A stretch of DNA of 64,000 nucleotides from Acanthaster planci. Taxonomy: Eukaryota; Echinodermata; Asteroidea; Valvatida; Acanthasteridae. The first letter of the stretch is position 1, and each line of letters starts with the position of its first letter. The DNA lies in assembly GCF_001949145.1 (NCBI RefSeq), contig NW_019091537.1, positions 122,001 through 186,000 of the forward strand, written 5' to 3'. Below are positions 21,116 through 33,467 of the stretch, piece after piece. A program made the translations under genes and the position numbers. The notes beneath the pieces were generated by a model. The model worked only from the letters and a program-made list of their open reading frames with translations. It did no database searches and was not told where the DNA came from.

Positions 21116-24100
21116 ATAATTATTCCACCTGCTTTTTTTTTCACCAGCTATCTCGTTTTCAAGTTTTTCATCACATGTTTTTGTGAAATTGCATCTAACA
21201 TTGGGAGAAACCAAATATTTCAAATCAGAATCGTAATGAAAGCTTTTTAAAAAGCAGACATTCAATTATTTGAATTTGCCAATCTCCACAGGATGCTTTC
21301 TTACTGTTCACGTAGCGACAAAATCAAGCATCCTTGTGGCATGCATGCTACATGTACCCTGTTGTTAAGGCCTTTTCCTTGATGGCAACTAGATGTAGAG
21401 CCACTTGTCAATCGTTGAAGTTATCCGGGATATCCTGAACTAATTATTTTTCTTCCCAACCCTTTCCCCCCCCGCACAAAATGTGGCATTAGTGGAGAGG
21501 AGTAACCTAATGATCTAGCCAGTCGGAAACTTTACTTTTGCAGTGGGCAATATAAAAGTTGGTTTCCCAGCAGGGTGACAGATTATTTGCCAAGCATCAG
21601 TGTTCATCAGAATTTTCAGAAGGGCCACTGACTTTCTCAAAGTGCTGTTATTCCACGTACCATCTGTAGGCATTTTCTAAATAGCACAAAAAGCATTGGG
21701 TTGCTTTTGTTTTTGTTTTTTTGTAACTTAACTTGCTCCTAAAAAGACTGACTTGAAAACAGTTATTGGACATCACCATTTTAAAACACTGGCTTTGAGA
21801 TGCACCAGTCAGCAGCAAAAAACAACTGATATCCACAATGGTTTTTGTCATGAAAACGGGGACCAATAAAAGTAATCACCAGTTCCCCTGTCCCACTATC
21901 CTAGGCACTCGGAAAACAGTACAAACTTCGGCCAGTCAAAAGTCACAACCACAGGCTGTGATTAGATTACGTGTGCTCGTAAAGCCTTGTTCCCATTGAA
22001 CCTTTTCCTTCGTGGCCATGCGGAAACATACATGTACCACAACTTTTGTGTCAGTCTACGGCGCATTCCCACTTGGACTTCTTTAACTGCAGCGAAACGT
22101 CTATTCGCTGTGCAAGACTAGCTGAATGATGGTACGTACATGTATTCCCTGTTCTCATTTATGCTGACACCTGCAGTACAGACGCACAGACACCCTGACA
22201 CTCATTGTTTACATCCCGCAAACGCTCCATCTACTTTACTCCACCGTCTTCAGCATTGTGGTTGTCAGAGCCAGCTGGCAGGCCAAACAGAAAGTCCAGT
22301 GAACTGCTGCATGTTTGAGCTGACCATTGATCTTTTTCAGAAAGTGTACTCATAACTGAGCTCGGGAAAAGTCATTTCTTTGGAAGAGACATCTTGTGGG
22401 GAGAAAGTTCACTAAAAAGAACGGTCTGAGTTTTTTGTCTTTTAGTTTCAAATATTCAGTTTCAGTATTCAGATTGGGAGAATAGAATTTTTATGCATTT
22501 TTTCCAAAATTTGATCTTAGTCTTAACACTAATTGCAGAATATTCTGAACGTCTGCTTCTACCAAAACATTTAGTTACAAATGATGTTTATAGTTAGACA
22601 TCAAAGTATTGGCAAGAGTCACAAAATTCATCTTTTATCTGCCATCTTCATAAGGAAACTGGCCAAAGGCCAACTCCTGCTATAAAACAAAGTGGACAAG
22701 CAACGGCGTAGGCCCTAGAAAGAACCCTTTGGTAGATTCTTGTTTTTTGTCTACCACATCATGAATAAGATCACACGCAGTCAGAACACCACCGTTGCAT
22801 GTAAAAGTCAGGTTAAATGTCACTTCACACTTCTGCTTAAATTCTGTTCATCAACATCTCTACATTTCCCTTCCCTTCATCCACAGAAGTCTACTCCCTT
22901 ACCTTTCAAACTCAAAGTGAGAGGGAAAAATGGAACAAAACATGTCTTATTTGGGAGAACAAGAGCTGATTATTGAATGAAACTCGAGAGTTGTGAACTT
23001 GAGGGGTTGATCTGGATCCAGTCAAAAGACACGACCTACATAAACTTTGCAAGCAGTTGACCATAATTTTGTGTATTGTATCAAGTACATACATGTACAT
23101 TAGCCCTAACCCCCTGGGGTGTATGTAAAATCATATTGAAATTGGAGGATTTGGGACTGTTAGGGTTAGTGTAACACATCCATTCAGCACCCAACACCTT
23201 GGTTACTTTACTCATGACTCATGTACGATATGGTTTATGCTCAAAGCAGAACAAGCTTCTTTTTCTTGCCCGCTGGAGTCCTTCAGAGTTGTTCAACCCG
23301 CCCAACAGCTTCGTTTCAGTTTACTGGTCAATCAATAATGATGCTTACATCACATAGATTCCAAGCCTACCCCTTGCAGTGTGCAGATATCACCCTCTGT
23401 GTAATGTGTTAAGCACTGGACAGGGAAAAAAACGCCCTGCAGTGGGTCAAGTTTAATTGAACCAGAAATACACTCAAAGGCATCATACCTCAATCAATAT
23501 AGAAATTGGGTCTCCCCGAGGTCTGCAGCATGTATGGGTGGATAGTCACATATGCATGTTCAAGATCAAGTTGGAATTGGAAGTGCATGTACATGTACAT
23601 TTGTATATTAGGAGTTTTCATAGTCCTTACTAATGCATAGATTTTCTGTGCCAGTTGGTCTGGTAAAGTGATGAAGTTCTACATGTACATACCTAACCCA
23701 GGGCTTGGGCCTGAGCGAAGACCGTTCTGTGAAAAACTAGAGTCCTGTTACATGTGTAGATTTGCCCAAAACACCTCCTTTTAAACATGTGGAAATGTAA
23801 TCTTGTCTACCTGTACATGTACCGGCACCAGGAAAGTACCGGTACCAGAAATTGAGACTGCTGTGTTGGTTGGTGCACCTTACAGTATGACTTTTAACTT
23901 ATTATTCATTAGCCTAACTCCTAACCCTAAGGTGTGTGAAATCATTTTAAGATTGAAGGATTTTGCCAGTTGGGTCAGTATACATGTACTGTATAGGTGT
24001 CAACCAAACTCTTCAAGTACATGTACAGTACATACATGTGCATTGTAAATCAATGATGTGTATCCTAGTAAGCCTTTTGGGAGTTAAATCCGAATAAAAT

Positions 24101-24150
24101 CTGGTACACTGAGTTCTTTAAATTCACGTGAACATACGATAGCAACCTGA
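21116..24150. other. Repeat-bearing noncoding stretch
   Basis: No exon is supported. Around 21985-22080 there are TTCCCATTGAACC and TTCCCACTTGGACTTC blocks of a family seen again near 29.2, 39.8 and 40.3 kb. At 23101-23175 and 23910-23965 two related segments share CTAACCC ... GTGTGTGAAATCATTTT ... ATTGAAGGATT. From about 23.5 kb the TACATGTA palindromes become frequent. Confidence 0.45.
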
Positions 24151-24184
24151 ATTCTCCATACTAAAAACACTGTTGCTGTTTTTC

Positions 24185-24334
24185 GTGATTCGGGGCAAGC
24201 TTTTGCTTACCGGTAGTTACATGTACATAAGAGACACCTTGCACCAATACACTTCTCAGTGGATAAGAAGGACACACAGGAACCAGCCCATTCCAAAGAT
24301 GGTGGTCTCTATGCAAAAGCTTGCCCCGAATCAC
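24185..24334. mobile_element. Short element with perfect 22-bp inverted arms
   Basis: The 22-bp arm at 24185-24206 (core GATTCGGGGCAAGCTTTTG) is matched perfectly and in inverse by 24313-24334. They are 106 bp apart, and similarity continues about 10 bases outward with mismatches. The arms give mirrored short frames on both strands, which are not genes. The size and structure are those of a small MITE. Confidence 0.6.
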
Positions 24335-24344
24335 AAGGTAAAGC

Positions 24345-26231
24345 AAAAGTGTCTTTAGTCTGAGGAATTCAAATTGTTACTCCATATTCCTCTCCTTGAG
24401 TACCAGTTGAAATTGATGGTACATGTTTTGAAGGAAAATTGCCCATTGGCTTCCAACAGAGTTTTTTGAAGGATTCCAGTTTCTTCCAGTTTTGTCAGTA
24501 AAGAATCAGATTGAAGGATTCTATTTTGGATTGGGCATGGGCATCATGTTAAGACAAATAGTTTCACGTGTAGAAACGGAAGTTTTCTATTGGGATAATT
24601 GTAATACAGCTGAGAGTTTTGTTCTGTCCTAAAAGCAAACCATCTCCAGCTAATGCATTGGTAAATTTTACTGAATTGATCAACAAGGATTGTTGAAATT
24701 GACAAACTGCTTCAAGAATTTGTTTCTCTTTTTTGTCACTCTTAAAACACGAAAGACATGGTATGTTTCCGAAAACACAAGTCCTTTTTATTCTGTCCAT
24801 TTTCTCTTGAAATAGAAAATAGCTGGGACTACTCACAGTCACACCAGTTGTTACAAAATTGGTCAGTCATGTGGTCAGTGATGGGGCATCATTGATCAAA
24901 TGTCACCTTGTAGGCCTACACTTATACACTTATCTTGCCATGCCTTTACTCGTCGTCGTTGCCAGGAATGGTTTGAGTGGTTTTGCCTCAGTTGCCCAAA
25001 CATTGGTCAGACATTTGAAAGGACAACCACAGACTTGTGCTGTTGGATGTATTGCAGGTAGAGCCGAGAAATATCCACTGGCACAAAACTGCAACTCGTA
25101 GACATCGAAACCTTCAACCCTGGATGACGAATATCTCTGAAGGTTTGTGTCATGCTTCTTGCCCATATACAGTGTGTATCAATGGTGCGTGACATGTCTC
25201 TCTAGGAACTGATGCTTTCATGTGACTTTCATTTGAGCCCCAGTGGTTATTATTGCAAAACCGTACTGTTACTGGAGAACTCTTTAGCTGTACTGCATTG
25301 TTGTGTTTTGTCATGCCATGGTTACGTGCTCATTTAGTGGAACATTGGTCACATTTTTGCATTGTAGCAGACAGCACCAGTGCAGCTCTCGAACTGAATC
25401 CACAAAGTTGTGGCAGAATGGATAATTCCGTTGTCAGGAAAGTTGAGACTGAGCTTGCTGACAAAAAAAAATGTCCCCATAACATTTTGGGGTCCCCACA
25501 ACTTGTGTTAAGTCCCCCACAACTGTGGAAGGAGCGTGTTTGCATACTCGGTTTTGCAGATATGTACGAGGGCATGTAACTAAACATACTGTACACAAAC
25601 AGTTTTTTAAACACGAGCAATTCTTGTTAGAGCTAGAGCTAGGGCAAGATCTCAGTTGGTTGTTGAACTGCATGTTCTGTACACAAAGCTACAGCTACAA
25701 ACAATTTTTTCTTTGTTACAAATGAGTGCTTCTGAAAATAATGGAATTTTGAAAAAGTTACTCTACAGCCGTGCATGTATCAGGGGTGAAATTTGTCTGG
25801 ATTTTGCCTGAGTTGGGGCCCTCCAAACCTTTGGAGATTATTTTGGGGATATTTTACTTTCCTCTAAACTCACCCTTGATGCATTGATATGTCAAATTTT
25901 GAATCTGGTGAACCTACATGTACATTGTACAACCAACAACCTTGCCAATCCCCCTCGTTTCCTATGTTGTGCATACAGGCTGCCAGACCACAAAATTACA
26001 TGTATGTTCCTGTTTTTGAATGACTGACCAAATGTGAATGTGATAAAGTAACAGTAGACCTTTAGAACTTGATTTATGTCTGCTTTCATGTTCCCAATGG
26101 AGGTCACATACGTGTACATGTACATATATCCAGATGTGAATTCTCAGCGTGGATTGTTCACGTCAGCTTGGGAACCGGGCAGCCAATTCTCCTTAGTTGA
26201 AATAGTTTTTCTCTTTCTGCTGTTGTTGCAG
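24345..26231. other. Noncoding stretch
   Basis: No convincing exon. Around 25460-25520 there are ATGTCCCCATAACATTTTGG and GTCCCCACAAC words, like those at about 4725 in the opposite sense. The segment ends in a strong pyrimidine tract (TTTTTCTCTTTCTGCTG TTGTTGCAG, with the break mine), which feeds the next candidate exon. Confidence 0.4.
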
Positions 26232-26314
26232 ACCACCCGATATCATCACAGACTTTCCAAGCTGTGCCAGGCAGTTTGGAACTCTCTAGTGTTCACATTT
26301 TGAGCCAACTCCAG
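26232..26314 (+). CDS. Candidate internal exon (low confidence)
   Basis: It follows one of the best acceptor tracts in the window. With two leading bases the frame is open: HPISSQTFQAVPGSLE, then LSSVHILSQLQ. It ends at CCAG followed by GCAAGC, which would be a GC-AG type donor; no GT donor fits. The phase (1 in, 0 out) does not accept the exon at 18447 directly, so another exon would be needed. I do not recognise the peptide. It could be a chance open frame. Confidence 0.25.
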
Positions 26315-26635
26315 GCAAGCTGTTGATGAGAGTTTTCAGTTAATTCCAAAAAGAATGTGCAGTGACTCATATCTGTAAAGTGTCCCTGCTAAAAACAACT
26401 TTAGGGGGAGTTGTGCTTAATCATCGGCATTACATCGACATCTGCGAGTAACACCCAGTCAATTTGTATAGTTAGTACTGGTACATGTTTTTGGCATAAT
26501 TCCCAAGAAATGGAGGACTCATATACAGCATGTGAAACACCAAAATAATATTGAACCAGCAAAGCGATTTTAAAGAAAATTACTGAGAGTGTAGAACAAA
26601 ATCCAGGAGAAACCTGAACAGGAAATAGGCCTAGC

Positions 26636-26775
26636 GGTACATGTACTTGTAGATCCAGACCTTGAATTTCGGTACATGTACTTGTAGATCCAGACCTTGA
26701 ATTTCGGTACATGTACTTGTAGATCCAGACCTTGAATTTCGGTACATGTACTTGTAGATCCAGACCTTGAATTTC
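26636..26775. repeat. 35-bp minisatellite, four identical copies
   Basis: The unit starts GGTACATGTACTTGTAG and continues ATCCAGACCTTGAATTTC. Four uninterrupted copies show no differences that I can see, so the array is young. Each unit contains the ACATGT palindrome common in this region. The minus strand stays open through it as a repeated peptide, which explains three overlapping frames there. It is not a gene. Confidence 0.95.
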
Positions 26776-28762
26776 CTTGTTTGGGGGGCAGGGCCAAATG
26801 GCCTCAATGGGTTGGTCAAAATAAGGGGGCACTGAAGCCAATGATAGGGCAACGAGGCCTTCATGTAAATAAAACTTTGAGCACCAAGGCCATTTTTGCT
26901 GTTTACAGGTACAAGTAGTAATGCAGTCTTATGAAGCTCTTTTGTACACAGTATTAGATTATGGAGAGTCTGTGAGATGTTTGTTGAACCATGAAATGAA
27001 TTAGCAAGTGGAGATACCGGTCATTCTTCATCTACCAAGTTGGGGCAAAAAATATACAGGAGTCCATTCGCATAAGTTATACCAGTTGCATGTGTTGACA
27101 ATTTACTCATTCATTCAAATTACTAGAGTGGGTAGAGTATAGTACCCTGTTACATGTACATTCACTTACATATACACATACAGTACACATTGATTGGGAA
27201 ATGACTTGCTGATTACGGCAATGAGGTACAAATTAGAAATTAAACATTGTGCCTATGAAGCAAGTTTTGTACAAAGTTTGTGGGCAGTAATGAACTTTAA
27301 ATATTCTAATCACCGATGATTTTTTAATAAATAAGTACATGTACGCTGAATTTCTGCCCTGACCGTCAGACTGTATTTGGACAGATCCAGGGTTCATCCT
27401 TTCACAAATACTTCAGGTCAAAAGCTAAGAAGAGGTTTAATCATAACAATTACCGGTAAGGCAAAAAATAGTTTTGCTTTAATACAGGTAGTCGTTTATT
27501 CCTAATTCAATACACTGCCATCACGGTTATAATCGAAGAGTGAGACGGTAACTATTTATTTGGATATTCCCCCCTCCCCCGACACACTTTCATTGGTAAT
27601 GAATGGTAATCATATGCAATATCATTAAGGAAATTATTACATGTGTCTCTCTAGACAGTGATTGCCATTTATGTTACTTTAAATGCAGTCATGTTTTAGT
27701 TATTGATTGTAATTGTAATGTCAATGAATGTAATAACTTACTATCTCATTTTACTTTGTAACAAGTCAATGGAAAGTAAAAGAAAAATAGGGTCGGTACT
27801 ACATACACATGTACCGGTAGGTCAGAATTTTTTTTGGGGGGGATCAATTTTTTGTTCTGGGTTGAATGACGTGAATGGGGACGAAAGCTTCCAAAAATCG
27901 TCTCAAAAGTGATAGAAATCTGTCTTAATCTACATGTATGTACAGATTTCTATCTGTCTTAATCTACACGTATGTACAGATTTCTACAGTCAACAATTCA
28001 CAGGAATTATGGACAATTCACACAATGCTATAGTCAGGTAATCACGACGGCAAACTGGCCAACAGTGTCTATGTATCATGCGTAAGTATCCGTGATGCTT
28101 CCAGACTGGCAGGTGAATAAACCTCATGCCGCGGTAGGAAATTTTGTTAAATCTTTAAGTACAAGCAAAATAACCTCAAATTGAACTTGTGACCACAGAA
28201 AATACCAGTACATACCGTACATAGACAAAAGACCAAGTTGTATGAATTAACTTGCAGAAATCCTCTCGCAATATCAATTTTTTTCCGACCTGCAGCTATT
28301 GCCGATGTAATGTAATCAACCGAAGCATTTAGACTGGTTGGCACATTTTCATCACACGTTCTTTTGCTTGGGCATGGCGCAGTGGGAACCAGCGCGGCTT
28401 TGTTTTAATGCATTGAAATTAGTGCACGTTTTCACCACTTCAACAACGACATGCAAAGGGAACTTGTGAAAATACAGAAGTTTCTTTTCAAAAATTGCAA
28501 ATGTTAGTAGGAAAACATATGAAAATGATGAGCAGCAGAATATTGATCCTGTTTTAGTTCAGTTCTAAGGGTGATGCACGATGTTCACCAAGAGAGCATC
28601 CACGGCCATGGCAGAAAAGGGGCAGGCCATTTTGGCCCTGTTCAGTGTGGAAATACTAAAGGCATCAAGGCCATAAAGGAGGGCCAACAAGGGCCCTTGT
28701 GAAATTTGGAGCCCTGTAGATCACATTGTCACTTCATCTTGTATCAATTTCCTTTTTTTCAG
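26776..28762. other. Noncoding stretch with a small tandem duplication
   Basis: Two 34-bp units lie in tandem at 27920-27953 and 27954-27987 (CTGTCTTAATCTACAYGTAT, then GTACAGATTTCTA). Each contains TGTAC/GTACA palindromic words, and together with GATAGAAATC upstream they can form a hairpin. Nothing else is recognised. The segment ends in CCTTTTTTTCAG. Confidence 0.45.
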
Positions 28763-28841
28763 CTGAGTGAGAATTTGAAGATTCAAAACGGGACAAAGTA
28801 TCAGTTGCCTACTGGGTCAATGGACTCTGATGTCACACACG
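28763..28841 (+). CDS. Candidate internal exon (low confidence)
   Basis: A strong acceptor (TTTCCTTTTTTTCAG) is followed by an open phase-0 frame: LSENLKIQNGTKYQLPTG, then SMDSDVTH. A possible donor GTATTG lies at 28842. The other two frames stop at once, so only phase 0 works. That matches the phase-0 donor of the exon at 18527. The exon would end in phase 1, which does not fit the phase-0 start of the exon at 52181 without another exon. I do not recognise the product. Confidence 0.3.
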
Positions 28842-29204
28842 GTATTGACTGTGCCACGAACATTTGACAGACATGACAGAGGAGATTAGATAATTTAAAT
28901 TTGTTCCATGTACATTTGTGTACAACCTGAATCAAAATTGCTCTACTTGCTAAGCCACACTGTTCCCATATACATGTAGAAAAGATACTTGTAGTTGTTT
29001 TTCTGTGCATTTTAATGGTACAAATGCGTTTTTTTCATACATTTTTGTGAGTTAACTGTACTGGCACTATCCATGGAACATTAGTGCTTTTCTTAGATTG
29101 GACTCAATGTATCTCGTGCATGTACAATACACGCACTGGTACCTTGTAAAATAAGGGAATAAACATGTACTGTGCCAGTCTTAAATGTGCATTAAACAGC
29201 GCTT

Positions 29205-30140
29205 TCCCACTTGAATTGGGAAAAGGTGGATCTTGATCCGGCATTTTGGTGTGATCGTTATCTTACCGCAACGAAAGCGCAAGTTGTGTTCCCACTTGCG
29301 CTTGATCCACCTTTTCGGATGGAAATGTCGAGCCCGAGAGGTCTCTGAGTTCAGTATTGCACATGCGCTAGCTTGCTGAGTGCACGCTCTGTGGCAGTGT
29401 TGCGTGCAGGGGTGGCATGCGTGTGACCCTGCGGTGTTTTGGGTGTGGAATTCTACTGACGTGACGACCTTGATTCGGACCAAATGTGCAGCCTAGTACG
29501 TTGTCTGTTCAAACTTTACTTCAGTTTTTGATACTCTGTTACACGCTGCGGGCTATACGCTAACACGGAATTAGTTTTTGATGGAAAGCAAGTGAAATTA
29601 CACAAATGGAAAAGGTTAAGAAACGGACGAATGCGCAATGAAAATTGTGAAAGGGCTAGGTACACATCGCGGCATGCATGCATCACGCATGAGTGGTGAC
29701 ACATTTTGCTAGCCTGTAGTTCAGCAGTTGTTTATTGTGCATGCTGTGCACGTTAAAATTTCACATGAGCTACATGTACACACCAAAAAACATATTTCTT
29801 TGTTCATCAGACCACAGAAGTTTTGCACCACTCGTGCACGGATGGATGTTGTCAGGTCAAATTGCCGGATCAGATCCATCTTTTGCGTTCCCATCTGATC
29901 ATGATCCACCAATTGCAGGATCAGATCCACCAATTGGGGGATCTGTATCCTACTCCAGTCCAGAGGAGGATCAAGAAAGGTGGATCTGATCCTGATCCAC
30001 CTCATAACGGTTAGCGTTCCCACTACACACAATTGCCGGATCAAATCCACCAGTTGGGGGGATCTGATTCGGCAATTTGGCAAAAGGTAGATGTAGATCA
30101 GATCCCCCAATTGGTGGATCAAGTGGGAATGGGCCGTAAG
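29205..30140. mobile_element. Cluster of GGATCAGATCC-rich palindromic repeats
   Basis: Two blocks (about 29205-29330 and 29850-30140) are built from short direct and inverted words: GGATCAGATCCACC, AATTGGGGGATCTG, CACAATTGCCGGATC, GCGTTCCCACT and AAGTGGGAA. TTCCCACTTG at one side and CAAGTGGGAATGGG at the other resemble terminal inverted repeats of nested MITEs. The overlapping frames here are repeat artefacts. Confidence 0.55.
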
Positions 30141-33013
30141 ACTGGCTCAGGCTCAGGAGAATTGACACCACTAATGCCCAAGCCACAGATTATCAGCATT
30201 TATTCTCCTGAGCAAGGTTTTATATGTGTTGTTAATTTAAGACTGGCCTAGCACATACATGTACATGTATTTGTTCCCATTCATAAATACCTTTTTATTC
30301 AGAGAGTCAAAAGAAGTCAACATACAAGTACATGATGGATTTCCAACGATTCTGTTCCAAAACTTTACTTTCATTTTCCTGAACACCCGGTCCATTTTAT
30401 GACATCCATGTATTTCTTTTGAAAGTTGTCCAATAGAATCCCCTTCAATGAACTTGGCGCGCGTGTAGCGCGTCGCATGCACACAGACTCCTGACCAATC
30501 AGACCTGCTTGAATTGTCTTGTATCCATGTGTAAGTATGTGATTTATGCAGCAGGCATTATCACTTCTAAGCAGACATTATCAAATGTTAATACATAGTC
30601 ACGTGATGCGTTTTGACCAACAGGAATAGAGAAACTGTCCCAGATACCAGTATTCATGAATGAGACATACATGTTTATACCGGTAGCAAAGTGTTTGAAC
30701 CAATAATTTGTTGTGCCGGTATGTGTCTCAAACTACTGGACTTATACATGTACAGTACGTGAATGTACATGTACATGTATGTACGTTTGGGCTGTGCGGT
30801 CTGAATACTTGGCTGGTTGATTAGAGGTCAGTGAGAATGGTGTATTTTACATTTTGCACACAATGGACATCATTCATGATGTGTCATCCTCTGATGACAG
30901 CACTCATTTTGCAAGTGAAACACGCATCAATTGTGTTGAGCCTTTTTTATTGAATCCTGTTGCAGCTGATGGTTTTGACATGAGTCATTTGGAGTGATTT
31001 CCTACTTGCTTTTGGGCTCCTACTAAAGAAGTGGCATGCTACAAGAGTCAGTGCCAAAATTTTTGAAATACATGTAAGATATTGATGTACATGTACATAT
31101 ACACTGTACATGTATTTGTGATGTTGTATGCATGTACATGTACGTGTAAATCCACACTGTTTTCACGAAGGACAAGAGGCAAGACAGTGTTGCTCTTACC
31201 CATGCTGTCATAAAAATGAAGAGAGAGGAGGACACTTATGATTGAACTTAATGTGCTGGCCGATGTTTGGGGAAGAGTTTGTGCAAAAACCATTTTTGTT
31301 TAGACTAGGAATCAGTTTCAAGGAGCTTTTAAGCAGGAAAAATAATTGATGCCCAGGGCATGTAAGTACGGTAACATCAGTTTAGGACTGGCAGGAATGA
31401 AACTCGTCTGTGCATCATTGTACATTATTTCTGGCTTGCAGCCTGTTCAGCAGGCAATTGTGTGCACGCAGAAGAGTCATTCTATAAATTTGGGGTGCAA
31501 TGTGTGACATTTCTCTTTCCCTGTTACACTTGACCTGCATTATTTGACAAGGGATGTCATTGAAATTGACTTCTACCGGTAGCTATTTATATTTGTTTGA
31601 CTGGTAATGCGCATTACTTTTATTCACTCATGGAAAGTCCAGAATATGTCCCAACTTCTTCACAAATCATACAGGCACATTAAAAAAAATTGGACCCCAA
31701 ATTTATAGAATGAACCAGAAAATACAGGTACATGTACATCTGATATGTACGGGGCAGTACATGTACATGTACATGTACATGTACATGTATGTCTGGCCAC
31801 GTAGATACATCTGCAGAGCTTTTCAGCAGTGGCCTTGTCCAACAGGCCTCCACTAATCAATTTGGACACAGTAGGCTTATCTGTCAGCTGATATTGTTCT
31901 TGTTGTGAGAGGACATGTACATGTATACATGTACTGTTCATGTACATGCACATGGGTTATACCATGCCATAGACAATCTACATACATGTACGAAGTACCC
32001 CAAATGTGGTGTCAAATCATAGAAAACAAGGCCTCACATTTGAGTCATGCACCAAAGAGATTAGATTCAATGATTTTAAAAACAGGTTTAGACTTTTGGT
32101 AGTCGTTTCAGGTCCTTGCTTTTACATTTAAAAAATGTAAGTTTTATTGGACATTTTTTATTACATGTACATGTACAAGCTTAGAGAAGATCCATATTTT
32201 GTTCCAGAAAAGGGTTTTGGAAATGATTTATGGTTTTGTGTAATTTACCATATGTTTCATCAAAGATAGTTGGCCCTGTGAGTTACTTATAAAAATAGAA
32301 TTTTAGTTCGTTTCTTTCATATACCGGTACTGGTATGTGGATAAACATGTTACGTGTACATGTATGCAGCTACTGTAAGTTTGATATACCTTCTATGAGA
32401 AAAACACCCAAATAACAACAGAGTTGGAAAAGGACACCATCAAAATGTAACATGAGTTAGGACTGCCCACACATGTAAATAAATACAATGTAACGCAGTG
32501 GAAGTGTTGCTTCATGAACAAAATCCATGCTAAACCTTTCATGAACCCACAATATTTTGTAACCAAAGTGCTCGCTAAATTCATCAGATGTTGCCAGCGG
32601 GGGTGAAAATCTGCCTAAGACGAGATACCCATCACTTGTCATTCTCTAAGGAGACCCACAGCTGGAAGACATAGCAAATGGGATTGTCTTTGCGCCCATC
32701 ACCGCCATCGCAGCATTGCTGCCGGCTAATGTGTGTCACTTGACAGTCAATTTATGGCTGAAGAAATCAGATCATGCACACTCACAGTGGTAGGACTGAG
32801 AGGCACTCGGTGTAGATGGGTTCGTTGAGATCCTTGGTGATTCAAATGACATTTAAAAATGCTGTCTCAAAAGAGTTACCAGTCAAAGCTACATGTACAT
32901 GTACAAATACGTGATGTTCATCTCTGATCCTTCCAGACATACGTGCATATAAAGTGTCCACTGTACATCATGCTTATTAACATCTTGGTTAGTGGTTTAT
33001 GAATGGTTTTTAT
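30141..33013. other. Noncoding stretch dense in ACATGT palindromes
   Basis: No exon is supported. The longest (GTACAT)n run in the window, about 32 bases, is at 31757-31788. Many other TACATGTAC clusters occur, for example near 30760, 31090, 31130, 31920 and 32165. TACCGGTA-type palindromes occur near 30678, 31574 and 32322. Confidence 0.5.
31757..31788. repeat. (GTACAT)n simple repeat
   Basis: An uninterrupted hexamer run of about five units. The hexamer gives overlapping ACATGT and GTAC palindromes. It is the longest example of a motif scattered through 20-64 kb. A second compound cluster, also containing ACCGGT, lies at about 49771-49875. Confidence 0.95.
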
Positions 33014-33467
33014 GGGCTGTGCCGAATGTCCGGATATTCGATCGAGTATTGAATATTCAAATATTGATTTCCAAATTCGAATATTCAAATGCAAAATTCA
33101 TGAAAGTGAAGGGAGAATTTTCTCATTTTAAATGAGAAAAATTGCACTCTGGAGGCTTGTTTCAAGCAGACTCAAATGAAAAGCGACAGAAATCTTACAA
33201 CGATTCAAACATTAATTTATTCATTACAGAATTGTAAAGGTCAAGAAGTTTTGTTCCTCTCTAACTCTTGCTAAATCATGGCTGAAGATACTTCCAGACA
33301 TGAGAAGTTATTACTCTAATTAAAATGTACAATTTTGTGCATTATTGTTCATCAACAATTATTCCGGTCGGTACGAATGATTACTCGGATATTCAATGTA
33401 CTTACTGTACAGTAATTGAAGGTCGAATATTCAAATAGTGAATTATTCCAATTGACTCAGCCCTAAA
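33014..33467 (+). mobile_element. MITE-like element with GGGCTG termini (copy 2)
   Basis: Starts GGGCTGTGCCGAAT and ends GACTCAGCCCTAAA, the reverse arrangement of the element at 6412-6896. The ends share CCGGATATTCGATCGA and AATATTCAAAT blocks with copy 1. The internal sequence also aligns in part (GAGAATTTTCTCATTT, AAGCGACAGAAATCTTA, ACTTCCAGACATGAGAAG). Flanking GGTTTT (left) and GGTTTG (right) may be a decayed target-site duplication. Confidence 0.7.

Noticed and set aside
24859-25166. Overlapping open frames on both strands near 25 kb
   Set aside because: Neither shows a recognisable motif or splice context; treated as chance.
26636-26775. CRISPR array
   Set aside because: Units are adjoining identical copies without variable spacers, in a eukaryotic genome; the same holds for 47533-47672.
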